Source of the DNA: an uncultured Clostridia bacterium
GTDB lineage: Bacteria > Bacillota > Clostridia > Oscillospirales > Acutalibacteraceae
Direction of reading: 5' to 3'
Assembly: GCA_947631835.1 (NCBI GenBank)
Contig: CANRMW010000004.1
Coordinates: 1 to 35,964 of the forward strand
Length of the DNA: 35,964 bases
Made by a program: the position numbers and the translations under genes. Positions 16,037 through 24,307 of the stretch are shown here, in pieces. Under the pieces are notes generated by a model. That model was not told the origin of the DNA and did no database searches. It saw nothing but the letters and a program-made list of their open reading frames with translations. How positions within the stretch are numbered: the stretch's first letter is position 1; the number at the start of each line of letters is the position of its first letter.

Positions 16037-16963
16037 TCAGAACAGTGCACTGTCTTGGTCGATCTTGCTGACGATCTTGTTCACGACGATGACGAGGATG
16101 AAGCAGACCGCCGACTGATAGAAGGAGGCCGCCGCCGTCATGCCGAGATTGCCGCTCGTCGCGAGGGAACGGAAGACGTATGTATCGATGACGTCCGTCA
16201 CCTGGAAGAGCTGGCCGCTGCTGCCGACGAGCTGATAGAACATCTCGAAGTCGCCGCGGAGAATGCGTCCGACCTGCAGCAGGATCATCGTGATGATGGT
16301 GGGCCGAATGGCCGGGAAGGTGATGTACCAGATCTTGTGGAAAATGTTCGCGCCGTCGATGTCCGCCGCTTCATAGCACTCCGCATCGATGCCGGTGATG
16401 GCCGCGATGTAGATGATGGAGTTGTAGCCGGTCCACTTCCACATGTTGAACAGGCAGATGATGAACACCCACATCCACGCGTTCTCGGAGGTGTACAGGT
16501 TCAGCGGCTCCGAACCCATCGCACGGAGAAGACCGTTCAGAACACCGGTCTCATAGTTGAACAGGTTGTACGCGAAGATACCGACGATGACCCAGGAAAT
16601 GAAGTACGGCAGGAAAATGACGGACTGTACAAAGCGCTTATACAGCCGGCCGACCATCTCCGAGATGATGATGGCCACGATCACCGCGACAAACTGCGAG
16701 GTGATGAGGTTCATCAAGTTATACAGGATCGTGTTGCGCGTGATCAACCATCCTGTGCCGGACTGGAACAGATAGGCGAAATTGTCAAACCCATTCCATG
16801 CACTGCCGAAAACGCCGAGGCTGTAGTTGAAGTTCTTGAACGCAAGAACCAAGCCGGACATCGGCAGGTAAGCCAAGAAGAACGTCAGCAGCACCGCAGG
16901 CGCAGCCATCAGGAAGAGTGCTTTGTTCTTCCTCAGCTCATAAAGAAACCCATGCTTCTTCAT
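16037..16963 (-). CDS. carbohydrate ABC transporter permease (LplB/MalF-like)
   Basis: A 308-residue permease, first gene of the sugar operon. It begins with a short basic N-terminus, then six hydrophobic segments. The EAA loop is YEAADIDGANIFHKI, followed by ITFPAIRPTI. TAAASFYQSAVCF and the C-terminal VNKIVSKIDQDSALF match the LplB group. AAGGAGG lies six bases before the ATG. Its promoter, flanked by a perfect inverted repeat, is at 16983-17025. Confidence 0.9.
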   Translation of the reverse strand: MKKHGFLYELRKNKALFLMAAPAVLLTFFLAYLPMSGLVLAFKNFNYSLGVFGSAWNGFDNFAYLFQSGTGWLITRNTILYNLMNLITSQFVAVIVAIIISEMVGRLYKRFVQSVIFLPYFISWVIVGIFAYNLFNYETGVLNGLLRAMGSEPLNLYTSENAWMWVFIICLFNMWKWTGYNSIIYIAAITGIDAECYEAADIDGANIFHKIWYITFPAIRPTIITMILLQVGRILRGDFEMFYQLVGSSGQLFQVTDVIDTYVFRSLATSGNLGMTAAASFYQSAVCFILVIVVNKIVSKIDQDSALF

Positions 16964-16982
16964 TTGCGATCCTCCTTACAAA

Positions 16983-17025
16983 TTTTGTGGGGACGCACAA
17001 ATTATACACCACACTCCCCACAAAA
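16983..17025 (-). promoter_or_regulatory. sugar operon promoter framed by a 10-bp inverted repeat
   Basis: A perfect TATAAT (17006-17001 on the minus strand) lies between two exact arms, TTTTGTGGGG (16983-16992) and CCCCACAAAA (17016-17025), whose centres are 33 bp apart. A -35 element is weak (TTTCTT at 17 bases). The arms cover the -25 region and the transcription start, a good layout for a dimeric repressor. Confidence 0.65.
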
Positions 17026-17234
17026 GAAACAATAAAAACTTACGATTCACCGTAAAAAACAACTGTATTCGCAATTTGTTCACCAATTTTCCATATTTTG
17101 TTCCCACGCTCCTGCACAAAAATCGAGCGCAAAGCTTCGATGTTGTGTGAAATATTCGTCCTATCCCGACAAAAAGAGAGACAAAAAAGCGCAAAATAAA
17201 TCAACAAAACGACCGGTTTTTCGGCGGCACCCCT
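17026..17234. other. AT-rich spacer between the divergent sugar operons
   Basis: About 210 bp without a gene, richer in A/T than the flanks. It separates two divergent promoters and is a natural place for regulator sites such as those of the AraC-type protein. I see no further clear palindrome. Confidence 0.4.
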
Positions 17235-17263
17235 TTGACATTCCCTTTCCCCGGGTGTATAAT
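17235..17263 (+). promoter_or_regulatory. promoter of the aldo/keto reductase gene
   Basis: TTGACA (17235-17240), 17 bases, TATAAT (17258-17263): both hexamers are perfect consensus. Confidence 0.88.
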
Positions 17264-17317
17264 ACAAGCAAATTCAGCGCGGTGAAACGGCCGCGCAAAA
17301 GACGGGAGGAACGATTT

Positions 17318-18301
17318 ATGCGCTATAAGACATTGAAGAGCGCCGACGCGAAGGTCTCCGTCCTCGCGGTGGGCACATGGGCCATCGGCGGCGCGGGCTA
17401 CGGAGAGGTCAACGAGAAGGACTCCGTGGACGCCATCCGCGCGATGCTCGACAACGGGGTCAATTTGGTGGACACCGCCCCGGTCTACGGCACGGGCCAC
17501 GCGGAGACGGTGTGCGGGAAAGCGCTTGCCGGCTACGACCGCTCCAAGCTCCTGATCTCCACGAAATTCGGCGTGGGCGGCACCACGGTGAAAGCGGCGA
17601 AGACCGGCGACGGGGGCCGCGACGGCACGTTTGCGAACGTGCTCTACGAATGCGAGCAGTCCCTCCGGCGCATCGGCACGGATTACATCGATTTCTATTT
17701 CGTCCACTGGCCGGACTACGACACGCCCATCGAAGAGACGATGACGGCGCTGAACCTGCTCAAGAAGCAGGGGAAGATCCGTTTCATCGGCGTTTCGAAT
17801 TTCAATGAAGAGCAGATCCTCGAAGCGGAGAAGACGGCGAAGATCGACGTGATCCAGCCGCCGTATTCCATGGTGGTCCGCCGCGACGAGGCCCTGATGA
17901 AGTGGTGCGCGCAGCGCGGCATCGACACGCTGACCTACGGCACGCTCGGCGCGGGCATCCTCACCGGCGCGTTCCGCACGCCGCCGGTCTTCGGCCAGAG
18001 CGACCCGAGAAGCGGATTCTACCCGTTCTTCAAGGAGCCGCAGTTCTCGAAGGTGATGAAGGTCCTCGAGGTGATGGACAGGATCTCCGCCGAGACGGGC
18101 AAGCCCCTCGCGCAGATCGCAATCAACTGGGCCACGCAGAAGGACTACGTTTCCACCGCGCTGTGCGGCGTTCGGAACGTGGGAGAGGCGGTCGAGAACT
18201 GCGCCGCCGCCGACTGGACGCTCACGCCCGACGCGCTCGCCGCGCTGGACGACGTCATCGAAAAGAACATCGACTTCGACGGCGCTGCGCCGCTCAAGTG
18301 A
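17318..18301 (+). CDS. aldo/keto reductase
   Basis: A 327-residue NAD(P)H-dependent oxidoreductase of the aldo/keto reductase superfamily that reduces aldehydes or aldose sugars. The catalytic tetrad is complete: D52 and Y57 (VDTAPVYG), K83 (STKFG) and H130 (VHWP). The IGVSNF motif near residue 165 confirms the TIM barrel. GGGAGG lies about eight bases before the ATG. It is followed by a strong terminator, so it may be transcribed alone. Its place beside the xylosidase and xylulokinase genes suggests a sugar aldehyde substrate, which is inference. Confidence 0.88.
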   Translation: MRYKTLKSADAKVSVLAVGTWAIGGAGYGEVNEKDSVDAIRAMLDNGVNLVDTAPVYGTGHAETVCGKALAGYDRSKLLISTKFGVGGTTVKAAKTGDGGRDGTFANVLYECEQSLRRIGTDYIDFYFVHWPDYDTPIEETMTALNLLKKQGKIRFIGVSNFNEEQILEAEKTAKIDVIQPPYSMVVRRDEALMKWCAQRGIDTLTYGTLGAGILTGAFRTPPVFGQSDPRSGFYPFFKEPQFSKVMKVLEVMDRISAETGKPLAQIAINWATQKDYVSTALCGVRNVGEAVENCAAADWTLTPDALAALDDVIEKNIDFDGAAPLK

Positions 18302-18345
18302 GCCGGTTCTTTTTCCCTTTCATTTCAATCTGCCGGTACAGACGG

Positions 18346-18378
18346 AAAAGGCGGCGCGGATCTCCCGCCGCCTTTTTT
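18346..18378 (+). terminator. terminator after the aldo/keto reductase gene
   Basis: GGCGGCG (18350-18356) with CGCCGCC (18366-18372), preceded by AAAA and followed by TTTTTT. Confidence 0.85.
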
Positions 18379-18416
18379 GAAAATGTCCCGCATATCTCAA
18401 AGGAGCTGAATGACAG

Positions 18417-20450
18417 ATGGATCTCTATGTTTCCTGCACTGCGCCGCGCGGCGGCGACGGCACAAAGCAGAAGCCCTTCCTGACGATCGGCGAGGCGGCC
18501 GCCCTCGCGAAGGCCGGGGACAGGGTCTTCGTCGCGCCCGGCGTGTACCGCGAATGGGTCGATCCGCAAAACGGCGGCACGCCGGAGGCGAGGATCGAGT
18601 ACATCTCGGAGGAGCCGCTCGGCGCGGTCATCTCCGGCGCGGAGCCCGTGAAGACATGGGCGCCGCTCGGGGACGGCGTGTGGACGGCGCGCGTCTCGAA
18701 CGGCATCTTTTCCGACCGCAACCCATACACGACGCGCGTCTCCGGCGACTGGTTCATGGCGGAGATGGTCGCGCACACCGGCGACGTGTACTTAAACGGC
18801 AAATCGCTCTACGAGGTGACGGACCTCGAGGCGGTAAAGCACCCCGTGCGCAACGAAGTTTCCTGGGACCCGGATTTTTCGGTCTATACATGGTATGCCG
18901 AACAGGACCCGGAGAAAAACGAGACGGTCTTCTGGACGAACTTCGGGGAGAAGGACCCGAACGCGGAGAACGTGGAGATCTCCGCGCGCGCCGCGTGCTT
19001 CTACCCGAAGAAGGAGGGCGTCGGCTGGATCACGCTCTCCGGCTTCACGGTCTGCATGGCCGCGACCCAGTGGGCGCCGCCGACGGCGTATCAGGAGGGC
19101 ATGATCGGCCCGCACTGGTCGAAGGGCTGGATCATCGAGGACTGCGAGATCTATGAGTCAAAATGCAGCGGCATTTCGCTGGGCAAATATCTCCAGCCGG
19201 AAAACGAGAACAAGTGGCTGCGCTGGAAGTATAAGGACGGCACGCAGACCGAGCGCGAGTGCATTTTGCAGGCGCAGCGCGAGGGCTGGACGAAGGAGCG
19301 CATCGGCTCGCACACCGTTCGCCGCTGCCACATCCACGACTGCGGGCAGACCGGCATCGTCGGGCACCTCGGCGGCGTGTTCTCCGTGATCGAGGACAAC
19401 CACATCCACCACATCAACAACAAGCAGAACCTCGCGGGCGCGGAGATCGGCGGCATCAAGATGCACGCCGCGATCGACGTCGTGATCCGCCGGAACCACT
19501 TCCACCACTGCACGCGCGGGCTGTGGCTCGACTGGCAGGCACAGGGTACGCGCGTCACGCAGAACCTGTTCCACGACAACACGAAGCCGAACCTCGCGCC
19601 CGACGCGCCGATCGACGGGACGATCATGCAGGGCATGGGCGAGGACATCTTTGTGGAGGTTTCCCATGGCCCGACGCTGATCGACAACAACCTCCTGCTC
19701 TCCGCCCGGGCGCTCAAGCTCGCGACGCAGGGCGTCGCCGTCGTGCACAACCTCGTCGCGGGCGGCATCGCGGCGGCCGGCATCGGCACGGACAACGGCG
19801 CGAAGACGCTCTCCTCCCCGCGCTATACGCCCTACCACGTCCCGCACCGCACGGAGGTCGCGGGCTTCATGACGTTCCTCCACGGCGATATGCGGTTTAT
19901 GAACAACATTTTCCTCCAGCAGCCGATGCACCCGGCGCTCAAAGCCCTGATGGAGGGCATGCGCGCGGGCGGCAAAAACGGCTGGGACGACGGAAACATC
20001 GAGGTCGGCACGTTCCCCTACGACGGCTACCCCGCCGCCGCGGAATGGGAGAAGGAGTTCGAGGGCTACTGCGGCATGGGCAGCGCGCCGAGCGACCGCT
20101 ATTATATGCACCTGCCCGTGTGGACAAACGGCAACGTCTTCGCAAACGGCGCAAAGCCGTGGGAGAAGGAGACGAACTTCGCCGAGATCGACGGCGTGAC
20201 GCTCTCGCTCACCGAAAAGGACGGCGCGGTCGTCCTCGAGACGAATCTCTGGGACAAGCTCCCGGCGCTCGAAACCGCCACCGTTTCGACGGAAACGCTC
20301 GGCATGGCATTTGAGCCGGAGCAGAAGTTTGAGAACCCGGACGGCACGCCCATCGTCTTTGACCGGGACTACTTCGGCGCGCGCCGCGGGCTGCATCCCC
20401 TTCCCGGGCCGTTCGCCTGCGCGAAGGAAGCGGAGAAGGTCCTTTTCTAA
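18417..20450 (+). CDS. glycoside hydrolase family 120 beta-xylosidase
   Basis: A 677-residue right-handed beta-helix enzyme, closely resembling Thermoanaerobacterium XylC (GH120). It splits xylose from short xylooligosaccharides. Shared stretches include GVYREWV (42-48), PPTAYQEGMIGPHWSKGWII (221-240) and IVGHLGGVFS (314-323). The nucleophile is D372 in LWLDWQAQGTRV and the acid/base E414 in IFVEVSHGP, both as in XylC. About 20 extra residues lie between them compared with XylC (NTKPNLAPDAPIDG region). There is no signal peptide, so its substrates must be imported. AAAGGAG lies about 12 bases before the ATG. No separate promoter is obvious after the upstream terminator; read-through or a weak promoter is possible. 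Confidence 0.9.
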   Translation: MDLYVSCTAPRGGDGTKQKPFLTIGEAAALAKAGDRVFVAPGVYREWVDPQNGGTPEARIEYISEEPLGAVISGAEPVKTWAPLGDGVWTARVSNGIFSDRNPYTTRVSGDWFMAEMVAHTGDVYLNGKSLYEVTDLEAVKHPVRNEVSWDPDFSVYTWYAEQDPEKNETVFWTNFGEKDPNAENVEISARAACFYPKKEGVGWITLSGFTVCMAATQWAPPTAYQEGMIGPHWSKGWIIEDCEIYESKCSGISLGKYLQPENENKWLRWKYKDGTQTERECILQAQREGWTKERIGSHTVRRCHIHDCGQTGIVGHLGGVFSVIEDNHIHHINNKQNLAGAEIGGIKMHAAIDVVIRRNHFHHCTRGLWLDWQAQGTRVTQNLFHDNTKPNLAPDAPIDGTIMQGMGEDIFVEVSHGPTLIDNNLLLSARALKLATQGVAVVHNLVAGGIAAAGIGTDNGAKTLSSPRYTPYHVPHRTEVAGFMTFLHGDMRFMNNIFLQQPMHPALKALMEGMRAGGKNGWDDGNIEVGTFPYDGYPAAAEWEKEFEGYCGMGSAPSDRYYMHLPVWTNGNVFANGAKPWEKETNFAEIDGVTLSLTEKDGAVVLETNLWDKLPALETATVSTETLGMAFEPEQKFENPDGTPIVFDRDYFGARRGLHPLPGPFACAKEAEKVLF

Positions 20451-20476
20451 ATCCCCTCCCTCTTTTGCGTCATCGC

Positions 20477-20516
20477 GCGGGGCCGCCCACTTTCGCGGCC
20501 CCGCTTCCTTTTCTAT
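20477..20516 (+). terminator. terminator after the GH120 gene
   Basis: GCGGGGCCGC (20477-20486) pairs perfectly with GCGGCCCCGC (20495-20504) and is followed by TTCCTTTTCT. Confidence 0.75.
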
Positions 20517-20546
20517 GCGCGAGAGGGGCAAAGGCGGAAAAAAGCC

Positions 20547-20575
20547 TTGACAACTCCGCCGAAATGCCGCAAAAT
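20547..20575 (+). promoter_or_regulatory. promoter of xylB
   Basis: TTGACA (20547-20552), 17 bases, CAAAAT (20570-20575), about 50 bp upstream of the xylB start. Confidence 0.65.
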
Positions 20576-20624
20576 AGAACTATACCATATTTATTCCGCA
20601 AAGCGCGGGGAAGGAGCGAATTGT

Positions 20625-22148
20625 ATGGATTATCTGATCGGGGTGGATCTCGGGACTTCCGGGACAAAAACCGTTTTGTTTGACACGGCCGGCGCGGTCG
20701 TCGCGTCCAAGACCGTGGAATATCCGCTGTATCAGGAGCGGAACGGCTGGGCGGAGCAGGACCCGCTCGACTGGTGGAACGCGGCCGCCGAGACCATCCG
20801 CGCGGTCGTTTCGGAGAGCGGCGTCGATCCCGCTTCGATCCGCGGCCTCGGCATCTCCGGGCAGATGCACGGCCTCGTGATGCTCGACGGCGAAGGGAAC
20901 GTGCTGCGCCGGTCCATCATCTGGTGCGACCAGCGCACCGCGAAGGAATGCGACGAGATCACGGCGCGCGTCGGCAAGGAGCGGCTGATCGAGATCACGG
21001 CGAACCCGGCGCTCACGGGCTTCACCGCCTCGAAGATCCTCTGGGTGCGCAACAACGAGCCGGAGACCTACGCGAAGTGCGCGCACATCCTCCTGCCGAA
21101 GGACTATGTCCGCTATATGCTGACCGGCGATTTCGCGACGGAAGTCTCCGACGCTTCCGGGATGCAGCTGCTCGACGTGCCGCACCGCTGCTGGAGCGCG
21201 GAAGTCCTCGAAAAGCTGGAGATCGACCCGGCGCTCCTGCCGAAGGTCTACGAATCCCCCGAGGTGACGGGCGTCATCTCCGAAGCGGCGGCGAAGCGCA
21301 CGGGGCTCCTTCCGGGCACGCCGGTGGTCGGCGGCGCGGGCGACAACGCGGCGGCGGCGGTCGGCACGGGCGTCGTCACGGACGGCACGGCCTTCACGAC
21401 GATCGGCACCTCCGGCGTCGTCTTCGCGCACACGAGCGACATCTCCATCGACCCGAAGGGCCGCGTGCACACGTTCTGCTGCGCTGTCCCGGGCGCGTGG
21501 CACGTCATGGGCGTGACGCAGGGCGCGGGGCTCTCGCTCAAATGGTTCCGCGACAACTTCTGCGGCGCGGAAAAGGAGACCGCCGCCTCGATGGACGTGG
21601 ATCCGTACTATTTAATGGATAAGGAGGCCGAGCAGGTCCCGATCGGCTGCAACCGCCTGCTCTATCTGCCGTACCTGATGGGCGAGCGCACGCCGCACCT
21701 CGACCCGGACTGCCGGGGCGCGTTCATTGGCCTTTCGGCCATGCACACGAAGCGCGACCTGCTCCGCGCCGTGATGGAGGGCGTGACGTTCTCCCAGCGG
21801 GACAGCCTCGAAGTCCTGCGCGGCATGGGCGTCTTGGTGGACACCATGCTCGCGTGCGGCGGCGGCGGCACCTCGAAGCTCTGGCGGCAAATGCTGGCGG
21901 ACACCTTCGCCTGCCCGGTCCGCACCGTGGCCTCGAAGGAAGGCCCGGCGCTCGGCGTCGCGATCCTCGCGGGCGTCGGCGCGGGGATCTACCCGAGCGT
22001 GGAGGAGGGCTGCCGGCGGGTCATCCGGCTGAACGACTCGCAGCCGCCGATCGAAGAAAACGTCCCCGTCTATGAAAAATATTACCGGCTCTATACCCGG
22101 CTCTATCCGGCGCTGAAGGACCAGTACAAGGCGCTCGCCGCCCTGTGA
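20625..22148 (+). CDS. xylB: xylulokinase
   Basis: A 507-residue FGGY-family sugar kinase that phosphorylates D-xylulose to xylulose 5-phosphate, the entry point to the pentose phosphate pathway. IGVDLGTSGTKTVLFD at the N-terminus is the phosphate-binding loop. GISGQMHGLV and the second ATP-binding site (TIGTSGVVF, ACGGGGTSKLWRQMLAD) are typical of XylB. The length fits the family. ATG 20625 has AAGGAG about nine bases upstream; a longer frame begins inside the promoter. The downstream kinase gene overlaps its stop by four bases. Confidence 0.93.
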   Translation: MDYLIGVDLGTSGTKTVLFDTAGAVVASKTVEYPLYQERNGWAEQDPLDWWNAAAETIRAVVSESGVDPASIRGLGISGQMHGLVMLDGEGNVLRRSIIWCDQRTAKECDEITARVGKERLIEITANPALTGFTASKILWVRNNEPETYAKCAHILLPKDYVRYMLTGDFATEVSDASGMQLLDVPHRCWSAEVLEKLEIDPALLPKVYESPEVTGVISEAAAKRTGLLPGTPVVGGAGDNAAAAVGTGVVTDGTAFTTIGTSGVVFAHTSDISIDPKGRVHTFCCAVPGAWHVMGVTQGAGLSLKWFRDNFCGAEKETAASMDVDPYYLMDKEAEQVPIGCNRLLYLPYLMGERTPHLDPDCRGAFIGLSAMHTKRDLLRAVMEGVTFSQRDSLEVLRGMGVLVDTMLACGGGGTSKLWRQMLADTFACPVRTVASKEGPALGVAILAGVGAGIYPSVEEGCRRVIRLNDSQPPIEENVPVYEKYYRLYTRLYPALKDQYKALAAL

Positions 22149-23194
22149 GCGCGGAAAAAACGCTCGCCGCGCTTTCGGCGCATCTCGCGGCGCACCCGGC
22201 CGCGACGGCGCAGGACGCGGCAAAGTTCCTCTATCAGGCGCTCTACGGGCCGGGACACATGATCGAAAGCGAAGCGCGCGCGGAAAGCTGGCTGCGCCGG
22301 GAGGCGGAAAGCCTTCCGGCGGGGCGCGCCGCCCCGCTTTTCGAGCCGCTTTCGGAGGAGTACACGCGGATGGACCTCGCCGCGCTGGAGCAGATCACGC
22401 CGCAGACCGCGGCGCGAATGTTCTGCGCCTCCGCGGAGCCGGAGCCGAAGGAAAAGACCGCGCTCGCGGCGCTGCTGCAAACGGCGCTCGCGCGCGGGCT
22501 GCTCCCCGGCGAAGACGCGGCGGGATGGACCGCGCGGTACACGGCGGCGGGCTGCCCCGCCACGCACCACAGCGAAGCGTACCGCGCCGCGTACCTCCCC
22601 GCCTACCGCGTCGTGCGCACGGAGTTTGTCCGATTCTTCCCGCTCTTTGCCGCCGTGGACCGGCTGCTTTCGGGCGGCGCGCCCGTCTGTGCCGCGATCG
22701 ACGGCATGTGCGGCAGCGGCAAAACGACGCTCGCCGCCCTCCTTTCGAAGGTCTACGACTGCGCCGTCTTCCACGCGGACGATTTCTTCCTCCCGCCCGA
22801 ACTGCGCACGCCGGAGCGCTATGCGGCGCCCGGCGGCAACATCCACTGGGAGCGTCTTCTCCGCGAGGTCCTCGTCCCGCTGAGCGCCGGCGCGCCGGTC
22901 GTTTACCGCCCCTTCGACTGCGGCGCGATGGCGCTCGCGCCAACGGCCGTGCGGGTCGAGCCGAAGCCGCTCTCCGTCGTGGAGGGGTCGTATTCGCTCC
23001 ACCCGAAGCTGCGCTGCGCGTATGACCTGACGGTCTTCCTCAAGACGGACAGGGCGGAGCAAGAGGCGCGCATCCTGCGGCGAAACGGCCCGGAAAGCCT
23101 CAGGATGTTTCGGGAAAAATGGATCCCGCTGGAAGATCTCTACTTCTCCGCCTGCGGCGTGGAAGCGCAGAGCGACCTCGTTTTCGAGACGTAA
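22145..23194 (+). CDS. two-domain protein with a uridine kinase-like P-loop kinase
   Basis: A 349-residue protein. Residues about 180-349 form a P-loop kinase: GMCGSGKTT (187-195), then FHADDFFLP, NIHWERLL and VVEGSYSLHP, the pattern of uridine kinase-like and phosphoribulokinase-like enzymes. Residues 1-165 are a helical domain I do not recognise, starting with TAQDAAKFLYQALYGPGHM. The GTG start overlaps the xylB stop (GTGA), so the two are translationally coupled and the substrate may be a sugar or nucleoside linked to pentose metabolism. That link is inference from position. Confidence 0.78.
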   Translation: MSAEKTLAALSAHLAAHPAATAQDAAKFLYQALYGPGHMIESEARAESWLRREAESLPAGRAAPLFEPLSEEYTRMDLAALEQITPQTAARMFCASAEPEPKEKTALAALLQTALARGLLPGEDAAGWTARYTAAGCPATHHSEAYRAAYLPAYRVVRTEFVRFFPLFAAVDRLLSGGAPVCAAIDGMCGSGKTTLAALLSKVYDCAVFHADDFFLPPELRTPERYAAPGGNIHWERLLREVLVPLSAGAPVVYRPFDCGAMALAPTAVRVEPKPLSVVEGSYSLHPKLRCAYDLTVFLKTDRAEQEARILRRNGPESLRMFREKWIPLEDLYFSACGVEAQSDLVFET

Positions 23195-23295
23195 ACGGCG
23201 GGCGGAACGCGGCGATCAATTCGACCGTTTTTGGGGAGAAAGGGCACGAAAAAACGGCGAAAGCGCCGAATCTGCAAAAAACCGGAAAAAACCGC

Positions 23296-23324
23296 TTGCA
23301 AAACGGGGAGACCTGTGATAGAAT
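23296..23324 (+). promoter_or_regulatory. promoter of the 5S rRNA gene
   Basis: TTGCAA (23296-23301), 17 bases, TAGAAT (23319-23324). Transcription would begin near 23332, leaving a leader of about 45 bases with a CCCGG/CCGGG hairpin. Confidence 0.65.
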
Positions 23325-23375
23325 CATCATGTCGCCGGAATACCGACGGCAGTTCCCGGCAAAGACCGGGAAAGA

Positions 23376-23490
23376 GTTGGTGTTGATTACGACGAGGGTC
23401 CACCTGTTCCCATCCCGAACACAGAAGTTAAGCTCGTTCGTGCCGAAGATACTTGGCTGGCGACGGCCCGGGACAATAGGTAATGCCAAC
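23376..23490 (+). rRNA. rrf: 5S ribosomal RNA
   Basis: About 115 bases with the 5S core CACCTGTTCCCATC, then CCGAACACAGAAGTTAAGCT. The closing stem pairs GTTGGTGTT (23376-23384) with AATGCCAAC (23482-23490) using two G-T pairs. No 16S or 23S gene is near: it stands alone between a kinase gene and ttcA, with its own promoter and terminator. Confidence 0.93.
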
Positions 23491-23499
23491 ACGGAAAAA

Positions 23500-23526
23500 C
23501 GGTCATCCAAGCGATGATCGTTTTTT
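23500..23526 (+). terminator. 5S rRNA terminator
   Basis: CGGTCATC (23500-23507) pairs with GATGATCG (23513-23520) and is followed by a run of seven T. Confidence 0.85.
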
Positions 23527-23573
23527 TGTGTCCGGTCCGCTGTTCAAAAGGCTCCGAAAGCGAGGCGGTTCCC

Positions 23574-24284
23574 ATGCAGGAGCTCTCCGGCCGCGTGCGC
23601 GCGGCGGTCCAAAAGTACGGTATGATCGCGCCGGGCAGCCGCGTGGCCGTCGGCGTCTCCGGCGGAAAGGATTCCCTTTTCCTCCTCACCGCGCTCGCCG
23701 AGCTGCGCCGGTATTATCCGCAGCCGTTCGAGCTCGTCGCGGTCACGGCAGACCCGTGCTTCGGCGGCGCGGAGACGGATTTTTCCGGCGTCGCCGCCCT
23801 CTGCGCATCGCTCGGCGTGCCGTATCACATCCGCCGCACGGAGCTCGGGAAGATCGTCTTTGAGGACCGCCGGGAGGAGAACCCCTGCGCGCTCTGCGCG
23901 CGGATGCGGCGCGGCATCCTGCACAAGCTCTGCGGAGAGCTCGGCTGCACGCACCTCGCCCTCGGCCATCATATCGACGACGCGGCCCAGACGGTCCTGA
24001 TGAACCTGCTCTACGGCGGCCGCTTCGGCTGCTTTTCCCCGAAAAGCTACCTCTCCCGCCGGGGGCTCTGGCTCATCCGCCCGCTCATCTTCTGCCCGGA
24101 ATCGGAGATCCGCCGCGCGGCCGCGCGCCTCGACCTGCCCGTCGTGAAGAGCGGCTGCCCCGCCGACGGCCACACCGCCCGCCGCGCCGCCGCCGACCGC
24201 ATCGCCGCCCTCGAAAAGGATTTCCCCGACCTCACCGCGAAGCTCGTCGGCGCCCTCCAGCGCTCCCACACAGACAACTGGTAA
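23574..24284 (+). CDS. ttcA: tRNA 2-thiocytidine synthetase TtcA-family protein
   Basis: A 236-residue PP-loop ATP-binding protein of the TtcA/TtuA group, which inserts sulfur into tRNA bases with a [4Fe-4S] cluster. The PP-loop is SGGKDS (29-34). The cysteine pair C105/C108 in CALCARMRRGIL and C195 in KSGCPADG are the likely cluster ligands. LALGHHIDDAAQTVLMNLLYGGR is split here as LALGHHIDD (128-136) and LLYGGR. The start is ATG 23574, because an ATG at 23514 lies inside the 5S terminator. It is somewhat shorter than E. coli TtcA. Clostridial homologues of this size are common, and the exact modified base is uncertain. Confidence 0.85.
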   Translation: MQELSGRVRAAVQKYGMIAPGSRVAVGVSGGKDSLFLLTALAELRRYYPQPFELVAVTADPCFGGAETDFSGVAALCASLGVPYHIRRTELGKIVFEDRREENPCALCARMRRGILHKLCGELGCTHLALGHHIDDAAQTVLMNLLYGGRFGCFSPKSYLSRRGLWLIRPLIFCPESEIRRAAARLDLPVVKSGCPADGHTARRAAADRIAALEKDFPDLTAKLVGALQRSHTDNW

Positions 24285-24289
24285 CCTCC

Positions 24290-24306
24290 TTTTCTTAAAA
24301 GAAAAG
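24290..24306. terminator. T/A-rich entry palindrome at the start of the repeat array
   Basis: CTTTTCTT and AAGAAAAG face each other across a single base, directly after the ttcA stop. A longer version stands at 31533-31558 at the start of the related element. It may end the ttcA transcript. Confidence 0.5.
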
Positions 24307-24307
24307 C

